Origin: Planctomycetota bacterium
GTDB lineage: Bacteria > Planctomycetota > Phycisphaerae > WQYP01
DNA length: 33,872 bases
Direction: 5' to 3'
NCBI GenBank assembly: GCA_021810145.1
Contig: JAJZJL010000045.1
Location: forward strand, 1 to 33,872
Both the position numbers and the translations under genes were made by a program. Numbering within the stretch: the first letter of the stretch is position 1; each line of letters opens with the position of its first letter. The notes under the pieces were generated by a model. It did no database searches and was not told the origin of the DNA. It was given only the letters and a program-made list of their open reading frames with translations. Positions 8,303-18,813 of the stretch are shown piece after piece.

Positions 8303-10174
8303 ATGACACAAACGCTGACCGCTTCCACTAATGCTTCCATTGATTCTCTGAAATCGCTGGCTGCGCAGCTTCGCATTGATTCCATTCGCTGCACCACTGC
8401 CGCGGGTTCAGGCCATCCGACATCGTCGATGTCCGCCGCTGATCTCATGGCCGTTCTGATGGTGGAACATCTGCGTTATGACTGGAACAATCCGCACGGC
8501 CCGAATAATGATCGACTGATTTTTTCCAAAGGTCACGCCTGTCCGTTGCTGTATTCCATGTACAAGGCGGCGGGTGTGGTAAGCGACGCTGAATTGCTGC
8601 GTTTGCGCAAAATTGACAGCAAATTGCAGGGGCACCCCAATCCACATGTGCTTAAATGGGTGGATGTTGCCACTGGATCGCTGGGACAGGGAATTGCCAA
8701 TGGCGTGGGCATGGCGTTGAATGGCAAATATGTGGATAAACTGCCGTATCGTGTGTGGGTGCTGCTGGGCGACAGCGAAATGGCGGAAGGTTCCGTGTGG
8801 GAGGCGTTTGATAAAGCATCTTATTACAAGCTCAACAACTTGATTGCCATTATAGATATGAACCGGCTCGGCCAGCGCGGTGAAACCGATCTGGGCTGGA
8901 ACAGCGCGGAATATGCGGCCCGGGTGCGCGGGTTCGGCTGGCACGCCATTGAGCTTAATGGCCATGATATTCCCGCGATTCAAGCGGCATACAAAGAAGC
9001 TCTGGCGCAAAGCGACAAACCCACGTGTCTGATTGCCAAGACTGAAAAAGGGCAGGGCGTTTCGTTCCTGGCCAACAAAGACGGCTGGCACGGCAAAGCA
9101 CTATCAGCGGATGAAGAGAAAAAAGCACTTGCGGAATTGGGCCAGAGCACGAATCTGGTTTTCAATGTTGCCAAGCCGGAAGACAAAAAGCCCGCCCGCG
9201 ATGGCCAGTCGTTGCCGCTGAAATTGCCAAGCTATGCTCTGGGTACCAAAGAAGCGGCGCGTAAAGCCTATGGCGATGCCATTGCCGCCATTGGCAATCA
9301 TGATCTGGATGTGATTGTCGTGGATGCGGAAGTGTCCAATTCAACGCATGCGGATGAATTCAAAAAGGCCCATCCGCACCGGTTTTTTGAAATGTTCATT
9401 TCTGAACAGCTTATGGTTTCCGTGGCCACCGGTTTTGGGGTGTTGGGGAAAAAGGCCTTTGCTTCCACGTTTGCCGCATTTTTCACCCGGGCATTTGATC
9501 AAATCCGCATGGGAGCTATTTCCAATGCGACCATTCGTCTGGTCGGGTCGCATGCGGGCGTGAGTATCGGACAGGATGGCCCGTCACAGATGGCCCTGGA
9601 AGATATTGCCATGATGCGGGCCGTTTTTGAAAGCACGGTGCTGTACCCCAGCGATGCCAATCAGACCGCCAAGCTCACGGCTCTGATGTGCCGGCAGCCT
9701 GGCATTTCCTACATGCGTACCACGCGGGAAAAATTGCCCGTGATTTATTCGCCGGATGAAGAATTCAAAATTGGTTCCAGCCGGGTGCTGAGAAAATCCT
9801 CCCAGGACAAGCTGACCATTGTGGCGGCCGGCATTACGCTGCATGAATCCATCAAAGCCTGCGATGCATTGGCCAAAGAGGGCATCAACGCCCGGCTCAT
9901 TGATCTCTACTCGGTTAAGCCGGTGGATGTGCAAACCCTGCATCAGGCCGCCGATGAGGCCGGTAATAAAATCATCGTTGTGGAAGATCACTGGATCGAA
10001 GGCGGCCTGGGAGATGCCGTTCTGGAAGCATTTGCGCAGTCTCGCGCATCGCACCCGACGGTGGTCAAACTGGCGGTGCGGCACATGCCCGGATCAGGTA
10101 CGCCTGCTGAACTGCTTGCCGCCGCCGGAATTGATGCCGCAGCCATCATCGCCGCCGCCAGGAAACTGGTATAG
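8303..10174 (+). CDS. tkt: Transketolase
   Basis: This thiamine-diphosphate enzyme of 623 residues transfers two-carbon ketol units in the non-oxidative pentose phosphate pathway. The N-terminal GSGHPTSSMSAADLM carries substrate His38. The ThDP/metal motif reads GDSEMAEGS, followed by DMNRLGQ. The middle domain has EMFISEQLMVSVATGFG, which includes the catalytic Glu. Length and motif wording (DVATGSLGQG, GSVWEA, KLNNLIAIIDMNRLGQ) match the shorter transketolase type also found in animals; the E. coli type has about 660 residues. GAGGAT lies 8 bases before the ATG. No neighbouring pentose phosphate genes are present. Confidence 0.95.
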   Translation: MTQTLTASTNASIDSLKSLAAQLRIDSIRCTTAAGSGHPTSSMSAADLMAVLMVEHLRYDWNNPHGPNNDRLIFSKGHACPLLYSMYKAAGVVSDAELLRLRKIDSKLQGHPNPHVLKWVDVATGSLGQGIANGVGMALNGKYVDKLPYRVWVLLGDSEMAEGSVWEAFDKASYYKLNNLIAIIDMNRLGQRGETDLGWNSAEYAARVRGFGWHAIELNGHDIPAIQAAYKEALAQSDKPTCLIAKTEKGQGVSFLANKDGWHGKALSADEEKKALAELGQSTNLVFNVAKPEDKKPARDGQSLPLKLPSYALGTKEAARKAYGDAIAAIGNHDLDVIVVDAEVSNSTHADEFKKAHPHRFFEMFISEQLMVSVATGFGVLGKKAFASTFAAFFTRAFDQIRMGAISNATIRLVGSHAGVSIGQDGPSQMALEDIAMMRAVFESTVLYPSDANQTAKLTALMCRQPGISYMRTTREKLPVIYSPDEEFKIGSSRVLRKSSQDKLTIVAAGITLHESIKACDALAKEGINARLIDLYSVKPVDVQTLHQAADEAGNKIIVVEDHWIEGGLGDAVLEAFAQSRASHPTVVKLAVRHMPGSGTPAELLAAAGIDAAAIIAAARKLV

Positions 10175-10386
10175 CATCAGCCAACCGCCACCAGTTGTGA
10201 TCATTAAGACCGTTAAGACTTCTGCGCAGCAGCTCCGTGCCGATGCAGGAATCATTTCGCGCATTTGGCTGCGTGCTGGTTACAGCAGCATAATCGCCAT
10301 ATCGCTTTGCCGGTCATTACGCCGTTACCCACATGAATTCCCGGTAATATCCGGGATATGAACTGCGGAATCAAAGCGGGGGGGGC

Positions 10387-12132
10387 TTACCGTTGAATAA
10401 GTCGCGGCGCATAAACCGCGGGATTGGTAACGTGATTGCCGCGGATGATGATCTTGCGGGAGTTTCTGACGACAACAGAAGCTTGCCGATGATCCCCGAC
10501 AAATGCCGGCTTTTCCGGGCCTGTCATGGTATTGTCCACGATGGCGCAGGTATGCGCCCATTGCATAAACACGTCTCCGGCGTAATTGGAAGCGAATCGG
10601 TTGTTCCGGATGGTGATATGTGAATTGCCGATCGCTCCGTCGCCATGTACATATACTGCGGCAAAATATCCCCCAACACCGCCTTTGCCGTCCCGGATAA
10701 GTTTGTTATTTTCCACTGTCACATGCTGGCAGTAGCCCGCTTCGCGCCACCATGCTTCCGGACCAATTGAAATACCGGCCATGCCGCAGCCCCGAATCAC
10801 ATTGCCCTGCACCAGTCCGTCGGATCCCTTCAGCAACATGCCCCGCGATCGGGTATCGCCAATGCGGCAGTTGAGAATCTTGTATCCGGATCCACACCGC
10901 AATGGATTGGTCACATACGATCCAACCGGCACTGTAAGCGGTTGCGCCAGGGTGATTAAACTCAGTGTATCTCCGGCCGTAAGCTTTCTCGGCTTGCGTC
11001 CGGCACGCGGCTTGGCGGCGACGGAATTGTAGCGCAATGCCTGCGCGGCTGAGGCTATTGTGAAACGTCGAATCGCCAGTACCGTGGTGGTCGCGAAAAA
11101 GCCATGACGATTGGCGATTTGAATCGGTTGTCCGACTCTCAGGTAGGCGCTGCGATTATCCTTTACCGTTATCGTATGGTGTGTCGCCGCCACTACCGTT
11201 GGGAATTCACCGTGAATGGCGATGCAGTCATCCAGAAATACACCGTGCATCACGCAATCTTCTATCTCCGGCCCCGGATAGGCATTCACGCAATGAAAGC
11301 CGTCCGCCTGATTGGTTACCACAGGTGTGACGGTTGCACCGGGTGGTCGGGGACCTGACACCCAGCGACAGGCAATGATACGATTGGCTCCGCCGCCCCC
11401 CTCAAAAATAGGGGCAAATCCGTTGCGCATCATGGTGATGTCCTTAAGCGTGCAATGGCGGCTGTTATCCAGTCGCACTTTCTGAAACGCATTTCCGTAG
11501 CGTGCCACCAGAAAATCGCCAGCCTTGAATTCTGGATGCGGAATGTGAAATGTCAGGCGAAACGCGTGTGGGCCGGCGGCGGCGATACCGGCGGCCCAGA
11601 TGTCTCCGCTGCCGACCCGCAAATGTCTGGTCCGGCCATTGACCACATCAAATGCGCGGGGAAAGGTTTTGGAACCAATGGCGGGAAAGGGGTAGCCGGT
11701 ATCAGGCCGCCAAACGCAGTAGTAGCCGCCCGACTTATCTTTTCCGTCAGATAGCACCCGTCCCTGATAAAATATCACCTGTGTTTGGGAAATCACCGGG
11801 CCTTCAATGGTCACGTTTCGGCAATGCGCCAGTTCAAAGCAATTGCCGGCATTTTTAACGCGCATAATCAGCGTGACGTGATGGGCACTGATGGTAGCGT
11901 TTTTCCATCCGTTAAGATTGAATGTGGGCTGTCCGATGGCCGGCAAGCGATAGGTTCCGGGATTGATAACAATCATTCGCTCGCCACGCTGATACGCCGC
12001 TTGAACCTGCGATCCCAGCGCGGCTGCGTCATGTGGATTGCCAACGTGTGTCGTCCCGGGTAGCTGGGCCACGGCGGCGGCGCATGTCAGCAGACCGCCC
12101 GCAAGACTCGACAATATGGAAAATGAATTCAT
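10387..12132 (-). CDS. Secreted right-handed parallel beta-helix protein
   Basis: This is an exported protein of 581 residues. The ATG at 12132 was chosen because it opens a clean signal peptide (MNSFSILSSLAGGLLTCAAAVAQ, cut after AVA) and has AAGGG about 7 bases upstream; the open frame extends 67 codons further without sense. The mature part starts with an element resembling a polysaccharide-lyase N-terminal module (residues about 25-60). It continues with repeated short strands (NVTIEG, CTLKDITM, IEDCVMHGV, NCRIGDT, HVTVENNKLI, HITIRNNRFA, IIIRGNHVT) typical of pectate-lyase-like PbH1 helices. Such proteins bind or cleave polysaccharides. No catalytic set can be assigned. It stands alone, upstream of an unassigned 550-base gap. 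Confidence 0.8.
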   Translation of the reverse strand: MNSFSILSSLAGGLLTCAAAVAQLPGTTHVGNPHDAAALGSQVQAAYQRGERMIVINPGTYRLPAIGQPTFNLNGWKNATISAHHVTLIMRVKNAGNCFELAHCRNVTIEGPVISQTQVIFYQGRVLSDGKDKSGGYYCVWRPDTGYPFPAIGSKTFPRAFDVVNGRTRHLRVGSGDIWAAGIAAAGPHAFRLTFHIPHPEFKAGDFLVARYGNAFQKVRLDNSRHCTLKDITMMRNGFAPIFEGGGGANRIIACRWVSGPRPPGATVTPVVTNQADGFHCVNAYPGPEIEDCVMHGVFLDDCIAIHGEFPTVVAATHHTITVKDNRSAYLRVGQPIQIANRHGFFATTTVLAIRRFTIASAAQALRYNSVAAKPRAGRKPRKLTAGDTLSLITLAQPLTVPVGSYVTNPLRCGSGYKILNCRIGDTRSRGMLLKGSDGLVQGNVIRGCGMAGISIGPEAWWREAGYCQHVTVENNKLIRDGKGGVGGYFAAVYVHGDGAIGNSHITIRNNRFASNYAGDVFMQWAHTCAIVDNTMTGPEKPAFVGDHRQASVVVRNSRKIIIRGNHVTNPAVYAPRLIQR

Positions 12133-12683
12133 GCAAAAGCCCTTGATTACAAGCCGGCACAATAATACAGGCCTCGGTGTGGCATTCACCGTCCGGCCAC
12201 ATGCCGGCGGATAATGGTCATAAAGCCTTATTCCACGGCTTGTGTTAGCAATAAAATAATCCGAAATGTAAATCCTTGCACTTAGCACATTGAATGTTGC
12301 GTGGGCCAGGGCTCGTGACCGCTTCTGCAACATCCATTAGATCGGTTGCGAACACCATGAAAAAGCGAGCAATGATCAGCGGCGGCAGAGAGAATTCAGG
12401 AGTTAGAAGTGAGGAGTTAGCGAGCCGGCAGGTTTATCCTGCCGGGCAGAGTTAGAAAGCCAAGGATCAGGGCCATGAGGACCTTGCGGAAGCGGTCACA
12501 GGCCCCGTGGCACTTCCCGGACACCGGCTGCATAAGCTGACTCCCGCACTTTATGTCGGTGGCTATACCCACCAGACCTTTGGTGGATATTTAAGTCTGC
12601 GCCCGGGGTTATATGCCATCGGCGATGGATCCGCGGTATTTGAAAAATTTGAATACAATATCGTGAATCACGGCCATCGCGAG
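12133..12683. other. Intergenic region without an assignable gene
   Basis: It contains the 35-base repeat at 12321-12355, two copies of the AGGAGTTAG word (12399-12420) and an inverted pair GCCGGCAGG/CCTGCCGGGC at about 12423-12446. At 12507-12701 an open frame from a GTG runs 64 codons with a protein-like composition (LYVGGYTHQTFGGYLSL). It has no ribosome site or recognisable family, so it may be a gene remnant. Confidence 0.5.
12321..12355 (+). repeat. 35-bp dispersed repeat, copy 1
   Basis: It is identical at 33 of 35 positions to 17967-18001 in the same orientation (start GCTTCTGCAACATCCAT, end GATCGGTTGCGAACAC). Both copies are followed by related GAGCAAT words. Neither lies in a gene. 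Confidence 0.8.
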
Positions 12684-13817
12684 TCAGGCCTGAGACGTTG
12701 AGCCGGCGGAAAGCTTTTCCGCCGGGCGGTGTCGCAGACCGCGCAGGTCGTGGCGAAGGGCTTTGCGCATCAGGTAGCGTACAAGCAGTACGGCCGCCAG
12801 AGCGCACAGCACGGCGGGAAATCGGCCAATGTGCGGCAGAGCCGTTGCGCCGGTGAGCAATCCGGCGGCCAACTCAATGAAGCTGATCAGGCCAAATTCC
12901 GCATAGGGATGACGCATGGAAATATCGGATTTTTGCGTACGAACATAGCGGGTGAAGAAAAGCAGTGTGACGGCAATCATGGCCAGTAACCCCACGGCCA
13001 ACGCCGGAAGAAAGGTAACCCCAATCAGCGTTGAACATAAGAAATACAGTGCCACGCACGCTGCTGATGAGCACGCCGCGGCAATTAGAAATTTGATGCG
13101 TGGAGACGCTTTGGGGAACTTGTAGTCGTAAAGCCGTGAAAGATGTTCCAGATAACGGAACTGCTCTTTGACCGTCAATTTGCTTTCACCGTGCAAACGG
13201 TTGCGAAAAACAATGGGCACTTCAACAATTGTGTTGACATGGCATTTGACCATTAATTCGAGGCCGATTTTATAGCCGATGGGGTTAAGTTGATCGGCCG
13301 TGCAATACAGCCGCCGGGGCATAGCAAAAAAGCCGGCCATCGGATCCCGCACCGACCGCGTAAACGGGCGGCTCAAAAGGGTGGCCACGGCGCTGTTGAT
13401 CCATCGGAAACGGCCCCAGTCTTCCGTTTTGCCGCCGGCAACGTAACGTGAGCCGATTGTAAAATCAGCACGACCCTGCAAAAGCGGATCAATCAGGGCC
13501 GGAATGGATTCCGGCGGGTGGCTTAAGTCGGCATCCATGACCAGCAGATACTCATAACGCGCCATGGCCAGGCCGGCCAGAACGGCGGATGATAATCCCC
13601 GGTCCTTTTCCCGTATGAGGTAGCGGAATTGCGGCCACTGCCGGGCCAGTTCGGCAAGCACTTCACGTGTTGAATCAGGTGAGTTGTCGTCGATAACAAT
13701 GAGTTCCCAGGTCCAGCCGCGGGTGCCGATGGCGGCGGCGGCCTGCGGCACAAGCCGCGGCAGATTTTCCGCCTCGCAGTAGGTGGGGATAATGACGCTG
13801 ACGCCAACTTCTGGCAT
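12684..13817 (-). CDS. Family 2 glycosyltransferase, polyprenol-phosphate mannose synthase-like, with GtrA-like tail
   Basis: The product has 377 residues. The first 240 or so form a GT-A domain of the dolichol/polyprenol-phosphate mannosyltransferase group: SVIIPTYCEAENLP, VIDDNSPDST, the metal-binding DADLSHPPESIP, GSRYVAGG and RDPMAGFFAMPR. The remaining part has four hydrophobic segments separated by a basic loop (RYVRTQ), as in GtrA-type flippase-like domains. The expected role is to load a sugar from a nucleotide donor, for example GDP-mannose, onto a lipid carrier for envelope glycosylation. This agrees with the GDP-mannose pyrophosphorylase gene at 25003-26079. The ATG at 13817 has GGAG 5 bases upstream; a GTG two codons earlier is the alternative. 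Confidence 0.87.
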   Translation of the reverse strand: MPEVGVSVIIPTYCEAENLPRLVPQAAAAIGTRGWTWELIVIDDNSPDSTREVLAELARQWPQFRYLIREKDRGLSSAVLAGLAMARYEYLLVMDADLSHPPESIPALIDPLLQGRADFTIGSRYVAGGKTEDWGRFRWINSAVATLLSRPFTRSVRDPMAGFFAMPRRLYCTADQLNPIGYKIGLELMVKCHVNTIVEVPIVFRNRLHGESKLTVKEQFRYLEHLSRLYDYKFPKASPRIKFLIAAACSSAACVALYFLCSTLIGVTFLPALAVGLLAMIAVTLLFFTRYVRTQKSDISMRHPYAEFGLISFIELAAGLLTGATALPHIGRFPAVLCALAAVLLVRYLMRKALRHDLRGLRHRPAEKLSAGSTSQA

Positions 13818-13875
13818 GTACACTCCATGCGGTGCGACATATTATTCACGGGTGATCAAGTCTGCCATTGACGGA

Positions 13876-15621
13876 TCAATCGCGGAAAAGATCGGGCAAT
13901 ACCTTCCGGGTTTCATCGCGCAGAAAATTCAGAATCTGTTGCGGTGTTTCAAAACTCAACACGCGCCGGGCCACGCGCTGGGCATCCCTGGAATCAATGC
14001 TGCGGATCATCTGTTTGATCTGCGGAATATTGTGTGGAGCAATGGAGAAATTGCGCAGCCCCAAACCCACCAGCAGCATCGTAAATTCCGGGTCGCCGCC
14101 CATTTCACCACACAGGCTCACGGTGGTTTCCCCGCGTTTTGCGGCGCGCATGACATTTTGTATTAATTTGATCACCGCGGGATGCGCCGCCGTAAACAGG
14201 GATGCCACGCGCTGATTGCCGCGGTCCACCGCCAGCGTGTATTGAATGAGATCGTTGCTGCCGATGGAAAGAAAATCAGACTCGTCAACATAGCTGTGCG
14301 GTAACAATGCCGCCGACGGAACCTCAACCATCATGCCAACACGAATGTACCGATTATAGGGAATGTTGTGCTCGTCCAGATCATCCATGACTTCATTAAG
14401 GACAAATCGGGCCTGCCGCAGTTCGCGCGGCGTGGAGATCATGGGGAACATGACGCTGACATCGCCCAGGACGCTGGCTCGCAGGATGGCCCGCAACTGG
14501 GTTTTGAACATTTCAATGTTCTGCAGGCAAAGGCGGATTGACCGGCATCCAAGGAAGGGATTGGCTTCCGGGGCCTGATCCAGAAACGGGGAATATTTAT
14601 CCGCACCGAGATCCAATGTGCGGATAATAATGGGGCGGCCCCCCAGACGACGGATGGTTTCGGCGTATGCCGCGTAATGATCATCCTCGGTCGGTTCACG
14701 TTCCGCCGCGAGATACAAAAATTCGGTGCGGTACAGCCCGATGCCGACGGCCCCTTTTTCCAGCGCGTTTTCCACCTCATGGGGGAATTCAATATTGCCC
14801 ATAAGTTTAATATCCACGCCGTCCAGTGTTTTGGCGGGCAGATCGCGTATGGCTTCGAGCTTGGTTTCGTAGCTCTGGACCCGCTTTTCATATTTTTTAT
14901 GTTCGGTAATGGTGACTTCATCCGGGTCAACAATCACCACGCCGCTATAGCCGTTAACGACCATCAAATCGCCGGAAACGGCTTCATGCGTGATATTTTC
15001 CAGGCCCACCACTGCGGGAATGCCCATGGAATTGGCGATAATGGCGGTGTGGCTGGTCTGTCCGCCGGCTTCAATTGCGATGCCTTTAACGAGTTTACGA
15101 TCCAACGCGGCGGTTTGTGACGGGGTTAGATCCTTGGCGACGATAATGACCGGCCCATCAACATCCGCGAGGCGGATACGATCACGCGCGGCCAATTTAT
15201 GCAGCAGCCGCCGCTCGATATCGTAGATATCCTTTATGCGTTCCCGGAAGTATTTATCCGGATGTTCCAGAAAGTGCTTGCCATATTCCCGCAGCGCCTT
15301 ATGCACGGCATATTCGGCGGTGTAATGCTGCTGTTCTATGCCGCTGATAAACGCTTTCAGCAGTTCCGGATCATTGAGCAAGCCTAAATGGAAGTAAAAA
15401 ATCGCCCCGGTTTCTTTCCCCAGGTTGCGCGTGGTGCTGTCGCGTAATTCGCGGATGTCATCACTGCTTAAACTGATGGCCTTTTGCAGGCGTTGTTTTT
15501 CAGCATCTATTTCGGTAACTTTTATCGCTCGGCGGCCAATTCGGATTTCATCTTCCGTCAGCAAAAACGCCGGGCATATCACCACGCCCGAGGATACACC
15601 GATGCCTTTGATTATTTCCAT
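13876..15621 (-). CDS. ptsI: Phosphoenolpyruvate-protein phosphotransferase (PTS enzyme I)
   Basis: This enzyme takes phosphate from phosphoenolpyruvate and passes it to HPr. The phosphorylated histidine lies in GGQTSHTAIIANSMGIPAV (His191 from this start; E. coli His189). The PEP-binding barrel shows GIGLYRTEFLYL, the conserved RTLDLGADK, FLGCRSIRLCL, FMIST-type motif MFPMIST, SIGSNDLIQYTLAVDR and VSLCGEMGGDP with the catalytic Cys. The length of 581 residues is normal, and there is no GAF domain, so this is not the PtsP type. The ATG at 15621 has GGTGA 8 bases upstream; a GTG four codons earlier is possible. No HPr gene is adjacent, which is unusual for ptsI. The gene is divergent from purF. 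Confidence 0.93.
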   Translation of the reverse strand: MEIIKGIGVSSGVVICPAFLLTEDEIRIGRRAIKVTEIDAEKQRLQKAISLSSDDIRELRDSTTRNLGKETGAIFYFHLGLLNDPELLKAFISGIEQQHYTAEYAVHKALREYGKHFLEHPDKYFRERIKDIYDIERRLLHKLAARDRIRLADVDGPVIIVAKDLTPSQTAALDRKLVKGIAIEAGGQTSHTAIIANSMGIPAVVGLENITHEAVSGDLMVVNGYSGVVIVDPDEVTITEHKKYEKRVQSYETKLEAIRDLPAKTLDGVDIKLMGNIEFPHEVENALEKGAVGIGLYRTEFLYLAAEREPTEDDHYAAYAETIRRLGGRPIIIRTLDLGADKYSPFLDQAPEANPFLGCRSIRLCLQNIEMFKTQLRAILRASVLGDVSVMFPMISTPRELRQARFVLNEVMDDLDEHNIPYNRYIRVGMMVEVPSAALLPHSYVDESDFLSIGSNDLIQYTLAVDRGNQRVASLFTAAHPAVIKLIQNVMRAAKRGETTVSLCGEMGGDPEFTMLLVGLGLRNFSIAPHNIPQIKQMIRSIDSRDAQRVARRVLSFETPQQILNFLRDETRKVLPDLFRD

Positions 15622-15971
15622 GACCTGCTTCACCGCCTGCGAGGCCCGCCGCGTTGTTGCCGTTTATAACACGCAGGGGGCTTCGGAGCTTTGCAGCGTC
15701 GGTTAAAACGCTAAAAATGCCGCTTCCCATTCATCGGGCTATCGCGGCTGAAATTACCACTGCGTAGAATAACGTGATTTGAGCAGATTATCCAGTGTCC
15801 CTGCGGTTGGTACGACGCGGGGCGGCGGTTGATTCCCGGGACCAGGACCCGCCGGATCAACCTCAGCGGTCAGATTCCGTAAACCGCAGTTTGCATGACG
15901 GTCTGAACGTGTATAATTAAATCTACATCGCATGTGGCGATGGTTGTACCCGGAAGTTGGAGACTCCCCTC
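15622..15971. other. Divergent intergenic region between ptsI and purF
   Basis: It holds the purF promoter candidate (15891-15917) and a strong potential stem-loop just upstream of it. GGTTGATT at 15827-15834 pairs with GATCAACC at 15855-15862, with a further CGGG/CCCG stem inside. CTGCGGTT at 15801-15808 is exactly complementary to AACCGCAG at 15882-15889 and could close the whole as an 89-base folded unit. No gene is seen. Confidence 0.5.
15891..15917 (+). promoter_or_regulatory. Candidate purF promoter
   Basis: TTGCAT at 15891-15896 and a perfect TATAAT at 15912-15917 are 15 bases apart (16 if the -35 is read one base earlier as TTTGCA). Transcription would start near 15924, about 48 bases before the chosen ATG. 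Confidence 0.5.
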
Positions 15972-17513
<1,542 letters not shown>

Positions 17514-17802
17514 TCATCCCGCCGCAGCAGCCATTTGCATAGGGTGTGGCAATATTTCCAGACGCACTATTTCGCAAAAGGAAATCAGATAAGCTCGCAA
17601 GCGGCATCAATCCGCCAGGCAGGGAATTGGTTCACAATATTCTATTGATGTCCCAAAACCATACCGATAAAAATCGGAATTCAAATCCCTGAGTCCACCG
17701 GAATAGCATCGGAGCTGCCGCGACAGAATCCATCCATGCGTTTGATCGCAGAACTGCATGGAATATGCCAATATGCCGGAAAAATGAATCAGGGAAATAA
17801 AA

Positions 17803-17876
17803 CGGGGACGACGGGGCTCGAACCCGCAACCACCGGATCGACAATCCGGTGCTCTAACCAATTGAGCTACGTCCCC
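17803..17876 (-). tRNA. tRNA-Asp (anticodon GTC)
   Basis: On the minus strand a complete 74-base cloverleaf is formed: acceptor GGGGACG/CGTCCCC, D-arm GCTC/GAGC, anticodon stem CCGGA/TCCGG with loop TTGTCGA, and T-arm around TTCGAGC. The discriminator base is G, as expected for tRNA-Asp. The 3' CCA is not encoded. Confidence 0.97.
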
Positions 17877-17896
17877 TGGAAATTCCAGAGTCCAGT

Positions 17897-17926
17897 ATGT
17901 TACGGACAAGCTCACCAGACTGTCAA
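17897..17926 (-). promoter_or_regulatory. Promoter of tRNA-Asp
   Basis: On the minus strand a perfect TTGACA (17921-17926) and TAACAT (17897-17902) are 18 bases apart. The -10 ends 20 bases before the mature tRNA 5' end, which is an ideal position for a short leader. Confidence 0.65.
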
Positions 17927-17966
17927 GGAATGCCGCAAAATAAAAGCGGGCGGGGGGGCTGTGGCG

Positions 17967-18001
17967 GCTTCTGCAACATCCATGCGATCGGTTGCGAACA
18001 C
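17967..18001 (+). repeat. 35-bp dispersed repeat, copy 2
   Basis: Direct-orientation partner of 12321-12355 with 33 of 35 identical positions. It opens the large repeat block that follows the tRNA-Asp gene. Confidence 0.8.
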
Positions 18002-18042
18002 AATCAGGCGATGAGCAATAAGTAGTGAATAAAAAGGATTGG

Positions 18043-18244
18043 ACCGCCCCGGCGCGCACGGGGTAAACTCTCTAAGCGGACTGCGCGGATACGGAAAGGA
18101 TTTATGAAGGTACCGGCCTCGCATGTTATCCGTTAAATCCGTGAGATCGGTGGTGATGTGAGTTGGCTTCCCGGTGGTGGAAATTGCATTGCAACAACGG
18201 GGGCCTCGATCCGAAGCTGGCACCCACCGGGAAGCCCTGTTAAT
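18043..18244 (+). repeat. Repeat module CCGCCCCGGCGCGCACGGGG with CGGAT half-hairpin and 70-bp spacer
   Basis: The opening module (ACCGCCCCGGCGCGC, then ACGGGGTAAACTCTC) recurs at 18999, 28104 (variant) and 28678. It is followed by a partial CGGAT hairpin (right arm at about 18125-18155). A 70-base segment from GAAATTGCATTGCAACAACG to TGCACC then follows and recurs at about 18760, 18930 and 28608. Confidence 0.75.
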
Positions 18245-18546
18245 TGCACCGCGGATGGCGCGGATAACGCGGATGAAGTGCATTGAGCACCGGGCATTTG
18301 GCGTTGAGCATCTGGAACAGAAATTTTCACCACAAAGACATAAGGGCGCTGTAACGGTATATGATCAGTATTAACAGTGTTGATCAGTATATTCAGTATT
18401 ATCAGTATATTCGGTATTCGCCAGTATATTCAGAACCTGTCCCCGTGTGCCGCCGGGACCCATTGCCCGTCGTTCGTTGCTTCCCGGCACGCCGGGACTC
18501 GTTGACGCCCCCCCGTATCCGCGTTATCCGCGATATCCGCGGTGCA
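18245..18546. repeat. 302-bp element with 30-bp terminal inverted repeats (copy A)
   Basis: The left end 18245-18274 (starting TGCACCGCGGAT) and the right end 18517-18546 are inverted complements at 28 of 30 positions. Inside lie the block GAAGTGCATTGAGCACCGGG, a HinfI-free stretch ending TTTTCACCACAAAGACATAA, a 9-nt ATCAGTAnn array (18361-18438), the palindrome CCCGGCACGCCGGG and a C-run. Most of the body recurs in copies B and C near 28.1-29.0 kb. No target-site duplication is obvious and no protein is encoded. Confidence 0.85.
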
Positions 18547-18644
18547 CCCCATCCTGCCAGGAAGCCAATCCGATTCGCTATCGCAGGTCCCCGCCCGCGC
18601 CGGGCGGTTTGCTGGCGTCCCTATTAACTCGGTGTCAAAAGGGG

Positions 18645-18735
18645 ACCACGGATTTCACGGATGGCACGGATACGGGGATGGTTTCTGGAGGGAAATGGTT
18701 CGCATGTTATCCGTTTAATCCGTGTAATCAGTGGT
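18645..18735. repeat. 91-bp CACGGAT hairpin repeat
   Basis: The left arm 18645-18671 (ACCACGGATTTCACGGAT and one more unit) and right arm 18709-18735 are inverted complements at 22 of 27 positions, with a 37-base loop. Each arm holds three 9-base CGGAT units. It is followed by GATGTGAGTT and the GAAATTGCATT spacer. Copies lie at 18814-18904 and 28492-28582. Confidence 0.85.
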
Positions 18736-18813
18736 GATGTGAGTTATTCTCCTGAGGTGGAAATTGCATTCTCGCCCCGGTGACCGAGCTTACCTGGAGG
18801 TCTTGTTGAATGC

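Noticed and set aside
12133..12333. 67-codon extension of the beta-helix gene
   Set aside because: The internal ATG opens a clear signal peptide with a ribosome site; the extension has neither.
12507..12701. 64-codon open frame starting with GTG
   Set aside because: The composition is protein-like, but there is no ribosome site, no recognisable domain and no continuation upstream. It is kept only as a note within the intergenic region.
15634..15956. HPr gene next to ptsI
   Set aside because: I looked for an HPr-like histidine motif in all frames around ptsI and found none.
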